From contig DBLQ01000012.1 in NCBI GenBank assembly GCA_002297505.1, positions 148,113 through 183,659 of the forward strand: a stretch of DNA of 35,547 nucleotides, read 5' to 3'. The first letter of the stretch is position 1. Every line of letters begins with the position of its first letter. A model generated the notes under the pieces. The model had not been told where the DNA came from and searched no databases. It saw only the letters and a list, made by a program, of their open reading frames with translations. The position numbers and the translations under genes are program-made. Of this stretch, positions 8,632 to 15,227 are shown in pieces. The DNA is from Flavobacteriales bacterium UBA720 (GTDB lineage Bacteria; Bacteroidota; Bacteroidia; Flavobacteriales; Weeksellaceae).

Positions 8632-9558
8632 TTACTTCTGTGAGGCATCATCGTACTGGCGGAAAGATTTTTCGAGCAATTCTTTCACTTTTTCTATCAG
8701 CATCTGCGGCTCTATAACCTTGACCTGGTTTCCGAAGGACAGGAGCTCCTGAATGAAGTCGTAAGTGGGATAAAGGTCGTACTCAAAATAAACGAGCTGA
8801 TCTGTTTCTTTCCGGATCTGCTGCGAATGGTGGAGCGGTGAACTTTTCAGGTATTCTGCCTGCTCTCTGGTGGACTGAATGATGACTTTTTCCGGCTCTT
8901 CTTCCAGGTTCATGATGCCGAATGCATTTCTGAAGTGGTCTTTCAGATTGAATTTCTGCTGAAGTCTGAAGCCTGCCTTGCTGACTGTCAAATCGCTGAT
9001 GCGGTCCAGACCGAAGGCTTTCAGCTTGTCATCTTTGGTATCCTGGGCGATGAGATACCAGCGGTCTTTGGATTCTTTGAGCGCCATGGGATGCACCTTC
9101 CGGGAGGTGATGCTCTGGTCTTTGTATTTGAAATGCCGGAATTCCAGGATTCTCTTGTTCCTGATGGCAAAAAGGAGGTCGTAGAAATTCTGGATACCTC
9201 GCGGTGTACGGGTTTCGGGGTAAACAAATTGGGCGAGATCCGGCTGGGAATTAACGGCATTCATGATCTGGAAAGATTCCAGCAGACGCTGGTTGTACTC
9301 ATCTACCTCCATCACCGGGCGGCTTTCTATGTAGTAGCGGTTGTCGCCTTTCTTTTTGTTGTGAATATCAAAATTGAAAAGATTGGCGATGTCTTTAATG
9401 TCTCTCTGCAAGGTACGGATAGAATAGCCTGTGATGTTGGCATCCTGAAACTCAAAAGAGCTGAGGAGATAGGATTCTATCTCTGGATAGGTTGCCGGTG
9501 AACGCTCCAGTCTTTTGATGATGAGGGCGTATCTGGTGAGATAGAAATCTTTTTTCAT
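8632..9558 (-). CDS. WYL-domain helix-turn-helix transcriptional regulator
   Basis: Predicted ligand-responsive DNA-binding regulator; the WYL domain (a Sm-like fold) binds nucleic acid or nucleotide ligands in characterised members. The 308-residue protein has an N-terminal winged HTH (residues about 1-70, with YSIRTLQRDIKDIANLF as the recognition region). A WYL domain follows at about residues 130-200 (AIRNKRILEFRHFKYKD, then KDRWYLIAQD), and a C-terminal WCX-type extension reaches about residue 300. The ATG at 9556-9558 is chosen; an ATG-TAA start-stop pair with a strong SD lies 28 bp upstream. Its promoter carries the four-copy ACGAC/TnTGnCG element, so autoregulation is plausible (inference). 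Confidence 0.92.
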   Translation of the reverse strand: MKKDFYLTRYALIIKRLERSPATYPEIESYLLSSFEFQDANITGYSIRTLQRDIKDIANLFNFDIHNKKKGDNRYYIESRPVMEVDEYNQRLLESFQIMNAVNSQPDLAQFVYPETRTPRGIQNFYDLLFAIRNKRILEFRHFKYKDQSITSRKVHPMALKESKDRWYLIAQDTKDDKLKAFGLDRISDLTVSKAGFRLQQKFNLKDHFRNAFGIMNLEEEPEKVIIQSTREQAEYLKSSPLHHSQQIRKETDQLVYFEYDLYPTYDFIQELLSFGNQVKVIEPQMLIEKVKELLEKSFRQYDDASQK

Positions 9559-9582
9559 TGCTGCTTCCGGTAATAATTCGTT

Positions 9583-9588
9583 TTACAT
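9583..9588 (-). promoter_or_regulatory. Start-stop minimal ORF in the WYL leader
   Basis: On the minus strand AGGAGA directly precedes ATG TAA, 28 bp upstream of the WYL start codon. A strong SD on a one-codon ORF is unusual in a genome that mostly lacks SDs; it may tune translation or be chance. Confidence 0.25.
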
Positions 9589-9597
9589 TCTCCTGGA

Positions 9598-9633
9598 CAA
9601 ATATAAATTCTAAATGCGACAAAAAGTGTCGTG
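9598..9633 (-). promoter_or_regulatory. Promoter with conserved upstream element, copy D (WYL gene)
   Basis: Minus strand: CACGAC (9628-9633), 22 bp including TTTTTGTCG, then TATATTTG (9598-9605). It matches the copies at 15752, 16862 and 17431 in the invariant bases ACGAC, TnTG and CG and in the exact 22-bp spacing. In this copy the element contains the dyad CGACA/TGTCG. Confidence 0.6.
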
Positions 9634-9659
9634 TTTTGGATTTGTGGATAAGTTTTGAT

Positions 9660-10007
9660 TTACTTTTTCTCCAACAACTGGGCGGTCAATTTTTTGAGTT
9701 CTTTGTATGGAATGTTGGCTAAAGAATCTTTCATACTTGTTTGAGAAATTACTTCTTGTCTCAGATTATTGAGCGGATGTGTCTCGGAAAGAATCGTTTG
9801 AGAGTCTGGAGTGTAGGAGAGTAAATCATTAGGTTCGCAATTGAGGACTCTGCAAAGCAGTTCTATGTGGTCTAAGCGGAAGACACGGGTTTTGCTACTG
9901 AGAATGTTGTGGGCACATTGTCTGGAAATGCCGGCTTTTACGAGATAGGTGTATGGTCTTTCTATTCCGCGGGCTTCGAAGATGGGTTTGAGGTTGAGAT
10001 TTAGCAT
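9660..10007 (-). CDS. Small XRE-type helix-turn-helix regulator
   Basis: A 115-residue DNA-binding protein of the Cro/CI (XRE) superfamily. Residues about 3-65 form the HTH: LKPIFEARGI, then AGISRQCAHNILSSKTRVF as the turn and recognition helix, and LDHIELLCRVLNCEPNDLL, the usual final helix motif. The C-terminal 45 residues are a polar helical tail (YKELKKLTAQLLEKK). No ligand or partner domain is seen. It lies at the border of the AT-rich island and next to the 21-bp tandem array; whether it binds those repeats cannot be told from sequence. ATG 10005-10007. Confidence 0.85.
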   Translation of the reverse strand: MLNLNLKPIFEARGIERPYTYLVKAGISRQCAHNILSSKTRVFRLDHIELLCRVLNCEPNDLLSYTPDSQTILSETHPLNNLRQEVISQTSMKDSLANIPYKELKKLTAQLLEKK

Positions 10008-10077
10008 TGTGTGTTTTTGTTTAAAGATAGTAAGATTGTTTTATATGTTGATCATTGTTTTGGTTTTTGGTATCCCA

Positions 10078-10308
10078 TTATTGTAAATGAAAATAAAAGT
10101 GATGAAAGTGAAAACTAAATTGATGTAATAGAAAATAATATTGCTGTAATGGAAAACAATATTGAGATAATATAAAATCACATTGACATTATATAAAACA
10201 AAGTTAATGTAAGTGATAATAGAGTTAAGGAAATGGAAAATGTTTATGAAAGAATGTAAAACAACATCGTAATAAATGACAACTAAGTCGCTACAATGTA
10301 AAATAGAC
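10078..10308. repeat. Degenerate 21-bp tandem repeat array, 11 units
   Basis: Eleven head-to-tail units of exactly 21 bp with no spacers start at 10078, 10099, 10120, 10141, 10162, 10183, 10204, 10225, 10246, 10267 and 10288. The unit on the plus strand reads roughly TTGATGTAAT, then GGAAAA, then an A-rich tail. The central TGTAAT and the AAAA tract are best kept; both ends are most diverged. Plus-strand stop codons occur in most units. The minus strand stays open and reads as a hydrophobic heptad repeat only because 21 is a multiple of three. A-tracts recur every 21 bp, two helical turns, which suggests intrinsically curved DNA. Function unknown. Confidence 0.85.
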
Positions 10309-10321
10309 ATACGTTAAATGA

Positions 10322-10352
10322 AAAAGCAGTAACATCTTGTGCTACTGCTTTT
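10322..10352 (-). terminator. Bidirectional terminator closing the toxin/immunity array
   Basis: Perfect 10-bp stem AAAAGCAGTA (10322-10331) with TACTGCTTTT (10343-10352) and an 11-nt loop, with A and T runs at both edges. It lies downstream of the minus-strand immunity remnants. Its GCAGT core resembles the terminator at 11733-11752, a possible sign of cassette duplication. Confidence 0.75.
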
Positions 10353-10407
10353 ATTATAATTGTTGGGGAAAGGTGGATTTCAAATCTGCGCTACCTAGAT
10401 TTTTAAA

Positions 10408-10652
10408 TTATGTTTCTATTATAGAATCCACTTTACTAAGATATAATTTTTCAAGTTTTGATATTTGCTCTTCTGATAAATTTACTTCTCTATCCTGATT
10501 TTTAAGAACATAATTGACAAAGTTTTCGTCAATACTTATCGTCTTGTATTTTTTCAAATAATTAACAATGTATTCGGGTCAAAACCATTCTCCATCAGTA
10601 TCAACTGCAGAATAGCCCATAAAATCATTATCTTCAGACTGCTTTAGATTAT
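10408..10652 (-). pseudogene. Decayed paralogue of the immunity gene at 11758-12183
   Basis: The minus-strand translation aligns with the C-terminal 80 or so residues of the 141-residue immunity protein upstream (DTDGEWF against STDGKWYW; ENFVNYVLKNQDREVNLSEEQ against KDFINYVLRNKDNEIKLSEED; KLEKLYL shared). The first 55 or so residues are missing: similarity begins right at the stop of the preceding gene. A TGA at 10579-10581 replaces the second Trp of the WYW motif. The reading frame ends with TAA at 10408-10410. I read it as the leftover immunity gene of a toxin cassette that has been lost. Confidence 0.8.
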
Positions 10653-10985
10653 TTATCCTTTCCATTCATCTCCAATTGTATATTTACCATTTTTTTTAAC
10701 AACTTGTAAGTCTGGTGTTCTACCTTCTGCGCCACCGTCGTGAAACATAAATGGTTCCATAGTCTCATCCTTAAAATATAGTGAAAATATTCCATACCCT
10801 CCAAACTGTTCATCAGTCACATTTACAAATACTTCCCAAACATTGTATTGAAAATTATAATATTTTTTTTTCTTAACCTCATCTGGTCCAAATATTTTAA
10901 ATGAATCAAGCTTAAACTCTCTTACAAAATCATTTAATATTTTTTTTGATGTTTCTATTATTTTTTTTTCTTTTTCCATTTTCAT
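10653..10985 (-). CDS. Putative immunity protein for the orphan metallopeptidase toxin
   Basis: A 110-residue protein of no family I recognise. It is rich in Lys, Phe and Tyr, with a predicted N-terminal helix (EKKIIETSKKILNDFVREF) and then beta-like segments (NVWEVFVNV, YGIFSLYF, and a Gly-rich MFHDGGAEGR). No signal peptide. Its ATG overlaps the stop of the upstream toxin cassette in an ATGA (10982-10985), the tight coupling usual for toxin-immunity pairs; a second ATG two codons in (10979) could also be used. The immunity role is inferred from position and size only. Confidence 0.55.
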   Translation of the reverse strand: MKMEKEKKIIETSKKILNDFVREFKLDSFKIFGPDEVKKKKYYNFQYNVWEVFVNVTDEQFGGYGIFSLYFKDETMEPFMFHDGGAEGRTPDLQVVKKNGKYTIGDEWKG

Positions 10986-11671
10986 TTAAATTTTAATAGT
11001 TCTTCTTGTAAATTCCATTTTTTAAAATACTCTAAATTAACATTTGGCAAATTTCTCATATCTCTTAATTTATTAATATTTTTTAAATCATTTAATAAAT
11101 CTGCTTCTTCCCATTTGTTTGGATTCTTCATAAACTCTGCTAAGACATATTCTTCGTGAAAAAGTTCATTTGCTCTTCCAAGAGTTTTCTGAAAAAGCGG
11201 TTGCAATTCCGGAAATTCTTTGGTCATTTTGTACCATAATTTCATATGAAACATCTCGTGCTGTACTGTATAAGCTGTTACACTTTTTCGTAGATACATT
11301 ACTCCTTCTACCATATTGAAAGAACCTGCAACTCTTCTAGCTGTCCAATCTTTTAGTTTGGCTTTCAAAGCGGGATTTTGGTCTACAAATTCTAAAGTGA
11401 CATCAAAGGTCTCCTTTAATAATCTTCTTAGAGTTTTTATGTCATTAGCAGATAGTATTTCTTGTCTTGAAAGATTAAACTTTTTTTCAATTTTTCTGAA
11501 GAACTCCTCTGTTTTACCTTCTTTATTAAATGCTTCTTTAATTTTAGTACTCCATCCTTTAATTGATTCCTTATTCTTCACAAACCAATCTGCAATTTTC
11601 CTCCAAACATCCCCTACAAATTTTTTTAGTTTTTGTCCGCCTACTTTAATGAGCTCAAATAAGTTTATCAA
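10982..11671 (-). CDS. Orphan toxin C-terminal cassette, zincin-like metallopeptidase
   Basis: A promoterless toxin module. The only start in this frame is a TTG (11669-11671), but homology to the full toxin gene extends upstream to about 11722, where the frame simply runs in from the intergenic terminator. The first 32 or so residues plus that upstream stretch copy the linker of the neighbouring toxin (ELIKVGGQKL, DVWRKIADWF). The unique part carries the zinc motif HEMFH (H138, E139, H142) and a downstream HEEYV (E173/E174) as candidate third ligand. This arrangement resembles the polymorphic-toxin Tox-MPTase4 class. Expression probably requires recombination with the upstream gene, as for orphan CT modules of Rhs and CDI systems. 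Confidence 0.7.
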   Translation of the reverse strand: MINLFELIKVGGQKLKKFVGDVWRKIADWFVKNKESIKGWSTKIKEAFNKEGKTEEFFRKIEKKFNLSRQEILSANDIKTLRRLLKETFDVTLEFVDQNPALKAKLKDWTARRVAGSFNMVEGVMYLRKSVTAYTVQHEMFHMKLWYKMTKEFPELQPLFQKTLGRANELFHEEYVLAEFMKNPNKWEEADLLNDLKNINKLRDMRNLPNVNLEYFKKWNLQEELLKFK

Positions 11672-11722
11672 TGCTTTGCTTACGGCTTGGTAAGCTTCTG
11701 CAGTTTGAACTTTTACAAATTT
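11573..11722 (-). repeat. 150-bp direct repeat, copy 2 (orphan toxin linker)
   Basis: Closely matches 12585-12734 at DNA level, including identical stretches such as GGTAAGCTTCTGCAGTTTGA and ATGAGCTCAAATAA (plus strand). It encodes the toxin linker. It starts immediately after the terminator of the upstream immunity gene, which marks the cassette edge. Confidence 0.85.
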
Positions 11723-11727
11723 ATATG

Positions 11728-11752
11728 AAAAAAGCAGTCATAAATGACTGCT
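11728..11752 (-). terminator. Terminator after the first immunity gene
   Basis: Minus strand: stem AGCAGTCA (11745-11752 as read), loop TTTA, TGACTGCT (11733-11740), then six T (11728-11733). It lies 5 bp past the immunity stop and separates it from the orphan cassette, leaving the latter without transcription by default. Confidence 0.85.
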
Positions 11753-11757
11753 AAAAT

Positions 11758-12183
11758 TTATTCTGCTTTTCTAAACCCTGCCTTATCAATATATAATTTC
11801 TCAAGTTTTAAGATATCTTCTTCTGACAGCTTTATTTCGTTATCTTTATTTCTAAGAACATAATTTATAAAGTCTTTGTCTATTCTCATTGTTGGATATT
11901 TTTCTAAATAGGTAATAATATAATCTGGCCAATACCATTTCCCATCTGTAGAAATTGAAATATAAGCTATAAAATAATCATCATCATAATTATCTGTATT
12001 AAAATTTGGGTCATTTGCATTTTCTACACATCCCATAAATGGCACACAAAGCTCTCCTTTTTTTAAATATTCTATTACTTCTTTCCTATGAGGATTTTCT
12101 TTGTTTCCATCTACAATTAAATCTTTTATGCTTACTGCATATTTGTCATTGTCGTGTTCTTTTATAAATCCAAAATATTTCAT
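11758..12183 (-). CDS. Putative immunity protein for the caspase-like toxin
   Basis: A 141-residue cytoplasmic protein rich in Asp, Glu, Tyr and Trp, with no named family that I recognise. Visible features are MKYFGFIKEHDNDKYAV at the N-terminus, an acidic middle (NTDNYDDDYFIAYIS), the WYWPDYIITYLEKYP motif and a C-terminal helical pair ending EDILKLEKLYID. It starts 5 bp after the toxin stop, the usual toxin-then-immunity order. A truncated paralogue with a premature stop lies at 10408-10652, so this family has been present at least twice in the array. The immunity role is inferred from context. Confidence 0.6.
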   Translation of the reverse strand: MKYFGFIKEHDNDKYAVSIKDLIVDGNKENPHRKEVIEYLKKGELCVPFMGCVENANDPNFNTDNYDDDYFIAYISISTDGKWYWPDYIITYLEKYPTMRIDKDFINYVLRNKDNEIKLSEEDILKLEKLYIDKAGFRKAE

Positions 12184-12188
12184 TTTTA

Positions 12189-12830
12189 TTATTTATTAAA
12201 TTCTACAAATTTTCCTTTTTTATCAATTATAAATTCGCCTAAGTCATTTAGGGATATTCTATCTGTTGGAGCAATTACTTTTGTCTCTAATAGTTTTGCT
12301 AATTTTGAAGCAAAACCATTTTGCTTAACTCCCGTATGACAGGAAATTAGCCTTATCGGCTTTCCTTTCTCATAACCTTGTTCTAAAAGTATTTTAGCAA
12401 ACTCTTCTGCTTTCAATTTTCTACCATTTATAATTATTCTGTCTGGTTCGCCGTGACATAAAACATTATAAAATTCATCTGTTGCCCTTTGTCTTAATTT
12501 TAGAAAATTTCTAAATGTTCTATCATCGTCTCCAAATTTAAACAACTTAGAAGACATCCAATCTACTGCATTTGCTGTTTTTCTATTCTTCAAAAACCAA
12601 TCTGCGATTTTCCTCCAGATATCGCCTACAAAACTTTGTAATTTTTGTCCACCAACTTTGATGAGCTCAAATAATTCCATCAATGCTTTGCCTACGGTTT
12701 GGTAAGCTTCTGCAGTTTGAATCTTAACAAATTTAGTTGTTTTGCCAACAGTATTACCAATTTCACTTGTTATTTTCACCAAAATCTCACCAACCTTTCC
12801 TAATTCTCCTATTTTTAGCAACATTAGCAA
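12189..12830 (-). CDS. Polymorphic toxin, C-terminal part (caspase-like peptidase domain), after frameshift
   Basis: The second half of a toxin gene whose first half is 12787-14148. This frame has no credible start (TTG 12828-12830). Removing one A from the five-A run at 12812-12816 fuses both parts into one 652-residue frame reading PVANVAKIGELGKVGEI across the join. The linker (about residues 30-85 here) is shared with the orphan cassette. The toxin tip has a His in LCHGEPD (H126) and a Cys in LISCHTG (C164) followed by FASKLAKLLETKVIAPT. This is the His-Cys dyad order of caspase-like/C80 cysteine peptidases, and the same pattern is common at toxin C-termini. The peptidase assignment is by motif only. 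Immunity gene 5 bp downstream. Confidence 0.65.
   Translation of the reverse strand: MLMLLKIGELGKVGEILVKITSEIGNTVGKTTKFVKIQTAEAYQTVGKALMELFELIKVGGQKLQSFVGDIWRKIADWFLKNRKTANAVDWMSSKLFKFGDDDRTFRNFLKLRQRATDEFYNVLCHGEPDRIIINGRKLKAEEFAKILLEQGYEKGKPIRLISCHTGVKQNGFASKLAKLLETKVIAPTDRISLNDLGEFIIDKKGKFVEFNK
12585..12734 (-). repeat. 150-bp direct repeat, copy 1 (toxin linker)
   Basis: In-gene copy of the linker repeated at 11573-11722. Recombination between the two would delete the caspase-like tip and its immunity gene and put the metallopeptidase tip onto the full-length toxin. Confidence 0.85.
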
Positions 12831-14148
12831 CGGGAATAAAGAATGTACCTATAAATGAGATAGTAAAGCCAGATAAATAATAGATACGAACCCAGTTGAT
12901 ATCATTTGTATCTTTTCCTTTCAGATATTCTACCATATCTTTCATCCCTGCATCTACAGCATTTTTAAGGTTTTTCCAAACACTGCCATCTCTAAGTCCA
13001 TCCCAGAAATTGTCTATCATTTCCAGTATCTGTTGAAAATCTTTGGTGATATCAAAAGTAGCTTCTAAAATCATCCCTATAAACTTGAAAATAGATGAGA
13101 CAAAATCTACCAGCCCGTTCCATACGCCACAGATTAAAGCGATTGGCTGGGCAATACTGTCTGTTGCCATTTCCATCTCTGGCAACTCTAATATTTTAAA
13201 AATATCCTCAATCTCGGTTTTTACATAGCTGTTATATTTGCCTACGAATGATTCTATAACCGCAAGCTGATTGAGGATGATATCATCCAACATTTTGGGA
13301 GTTACATCCGCAAGGTTAAACCCTTTTTTATCTGTGAAAAGATTTTTGAGAAAGGCTAACTTATCTGTTGATATACTTAGGTTTTCTATGATGTTTTCTT
13401 TATTAAAAGAATAGTTCTCGTTTTCTGTATCCCAGAATTCATCCGGTATTTTTAAGGAGTCAAATCCTTCTCCAAGCTTATTTACAACCCAACCTAGAGC
13501 TTTACTTGGTGCTGATAATGCCACAAGCAGATATCGAATTCCTGAGAAAAAACCCGCTGCAATACTTTTATCTGTAATATATCCATTAATAAAGAGTTCC
13601 TCAATAATCGGCTTATTAGCTTTTAAATACTTCTGAACTACTTCTATGATATTTCCATCAAAGAAGGTACTATATAATTTTCCAGTAGATGCATTAAGAT
13701 AAGTTTTTCTAATTTTTTCTGATACTCTTCCAAATAATTTCTGTTCACTTAAAGAATCTGAATCGGTTTCTAGGAAAAAGATGATTTCGTCATCAGCAGG
13801 CTTTACTACTTCGTAACACTCTTTTACTTTGTTACCGTCTGTTGAGACGAATAATAATAGTTTAAAGATTAATTCTTCATTAGGATTAATTTTGCCGTCT
13901 CTGTTCTTATCAGAAAAAAAATCATATCTTTTAAAATCATACCCATTTTTGTTTTCATCAATAGCATCAATAATAAGATTGCTGTTTGCTTGCTGTAGGT
14001 TATCTGCATCAGGGAAATATTTTTTATAAATCTGCTCCGAGTTCTGATTGTAAAATTTATACTCTACAAGAGGACTTACGAATTTCATTCCTCTTATAGT
14101 CTCTCCTTTTTGTATAGGTGATTTTTGTTTATATAAAATTTGTGTCAT
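12787..14148 (-). CDS. Polymorphic toxin, N-terminal part, frameshifted
   Basis: Residues 1-453 of a probable 652-residue toxin. No signal peptide, no PAAR, VgrG or Rhs repeats are seen, so the export route is not evident. Residues 61-92 hold two EF-hand-like loops: a degenerate DENKNGYD and a near-canonical DKNRDGKINPNEE (D80, N82, D84, G85, I87, E91). The middle is helical with hydrophobic stretches (IAQPIALICGVWNGLVDFV, then IFKFIGMILEATF). The hydrophobic YYLSGFTISFIGTFFIPVA precedes the break and resembles pre-toxin translocation helices. The frame ends 12 residues past the five-A run. ATG 14146-14148 has AAAGGAA just upstream, and a terminator ends only 20 bp before it, leaving no room for a normal promoter. 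Confidence 0.6.
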   Translation of the reverse strand: MTQILYKQKSPIQKGETIRGMKFVSPLVEYKFYNQNSEQIYKKYFPDADNLQQANSNLIIDAIDENKNGYDFKRYDFFSDKNRDGKINPNEELIFKLLLFVSTDGNKVKECYEVVKPADDEIIFFLETDSDSLSEQKLFGRVSEKIRKTYLNASTGKLYSTFFDGNIIEVVQKYLKANKPIIEELFINGYITDKSIAAGFFSGIRYLLVALSAPSKALGWVVNKLGEGFDSLKIPDEFWDTENENYSFNKENIIENLSISTDKLAFLKNLFTDKKGFNLADVTPKMLDDIILNQLAVIESFVGKYNSYVKTEIEDIFKILELPEMEMATDSIAQPIALICGVWNGLVDFVSSIFKFIGMILEATFDITKDFQQILEMIDNFWDGLRDGSVWKNLKNAVDAGMKDMVEYLKGKDTNDINWVRIYYLSGFTISFIGTFFIPVANVAKNRRIRKGW

Positions 14149-14167
14149 TTCCTTTAATTTAATAGTT

Positions 14168-14196
14168 AAAAAAAGGGCGGCTTAGAAAACCGCCCT
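14168..14196 (-). terminator. Strong terminator upstream of the toxin gene
   Basis: Minus strand: perfect 7-bp GC-rich stem AGGGCGG / CCGCCCT (14190-14196 with 14174-14180), 9-nt loop, then a T-run (14168-14174). It ends the large-protein remnant's transcript. Confidence 0.9.
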
Positions 14197-14217
14197 GATT
14201 GGATTAAACAAAAATTA

Positions 14218-14973
14218 TTATTCTAAAGCTGTTTTAAGATCTTCCAAAGAAAGCTGTGCAATGACCTGATGTGGATTGTCATTGTTGGTCAGTTGCAGAT
14301 AATCGTTATTGATCTCTATGTTTTCTACCAACTTACCTTTCTCCGCTTCCATTTGATCATCGGATGGATAGAAATTACTTTCGGTAATAACTTCTTCGGG
14401 ATTTTCAAAATCTAATGGATCTTCTGTTGTAAATGGTAAAGCATGTTGCACTTCCAAACGGATGTTCTTAGCCTGAAGAATGGTAAGCGATGTCGGGATT
14501 CTTGTGATCCAAGGTTTCCCCTGAGCTTCTCCTTTAATATCTTTTAGCTCATCTACGATAGAAAGATACATTGGGTCCCCAATGACCGGCACTTCGCCGC
14601 CATTCCAGATCTTACCGGTATTCATAAAGAACTGAACTGCGTCCTCAAAACCTGGCTTCACGGTTACAATCACACGTCCCATACCTGCCTGCAGGAAGTT
14701 TCTGAATAATGGGTCCACACTTTCTGTAATGTACATCTCCTGCCAGTTGGCTCTGTCTGCCCAATAATATGGGTAGAAGGTGTAATCCATGATGGTCCAC
14801 TCAAAGGCTTGCTCCATGAACTTGACCAAAGCAGCGTAAGAATCCAAATCTGCGTCCAACATGACCTGGAAATTTTCCATATTGGTACCACTTGTAGACT
14901 TGCGCCCTAAAATTGCCAAATAGTCCTGCAACAGGTAAGCAATACAGTTGTGCTTCAGAACCACTTCCTCCAT
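14218..14973 (-). CDS. Large-protein remnant, C-terminal part (unknown function)
   Basis: A 251-residue reading from ATG 14971-14973, but the same frame is open upstream to about 15235 with protein-like sequence (FAFKYQGFGVDSFNV, then DTYINSWKQLQFDN). The real product is therefore a continuation of 15228-15776. Restoring one G at about 15236-15239 joins the two into a 520-codon frame (…VGEGSIDNSF…). The visible part has a helical segment (YRDMEEVVLKHNCIAYLLQ), then aromatic-rich and beta-like sequence (YYWADRANW) and an acidic C-terminus. I recall similar large Bacteroidota proteins near toxin and contractile-injection genes but cannot name the family. Probably a pseudogene. Confidence 0.55.
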   Translation of the reverse strand: MEEVVLKHNCIAYLLQDYLAILGRKSTSGTNMENFQVMLDADLDSYAALVKFMEQAFEWTIMDYTFYPYYWADRANWQEMYITESVDPLFRNFLQAGMGRVIVTVKPGFEDAVQFFMNTGKIWNGGEVPVIGDPMYLSIVDELKDIKGEAQGKPWITRIPTSLTILQAKNIRLEVQHALPFTTEDPLDFENPEEVITESNFYPSDDQMEAEKGKLVENIEINNDYLQLTNNDNPHQVIAQLSLEDLKTALE

Positions 14974-15227
14974 ATCCCGGTAGAAGTTTTGGGTCTTGTC
15001 CGTCTGGGTAGCTTCCTGGTCTTCTTTTATTTTTTGGAAATCTGCATCAGCCTGCGTGTAAGCAGCAATAATATTATCAAACTGCAGTTGTTTCCAAGAA
15101 TTGATGTAAGTATCGGAGAGCCCACAAACGAGATCAAATGTGACGTTGAAAGAATCTACACCAAAACCCTGGTACTTAAATGCAAAACTGTTTTCTATAT
15201 TTAGTCCATCTACAGTAAAACTATTGT

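Noticed and set aside
10078..10308. CRISPR array
   Set aside because: Units are contiguous with no unique spacers, and no cas gene is in the window.
10041..10310. An 89-residue minus-strand frame made of hydrophobic heptads
   Set aside because: It coincides with the 21-bp tandem array; openness follows from the repeat register being a multiple of three, and no ribosome binding site or family is seen. Kept only as a remote possibility in the findings.
10365..10405. tRNA 3' fragment or attachment site (GGATTTCAAATC resembles a T-arm)
   Set aside because: The T-stem pairs only through wobbles, the required G before TTC is missing and there is no acceptor stem or CCA.
10728..10760. Fifth copy of the ACGAC element (GCGCCACCGTCGTG on the plus strand)
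   Set aside because: It lies within the coding region of 10653-10985 and has no TAnnTTTG at the fixed distance.
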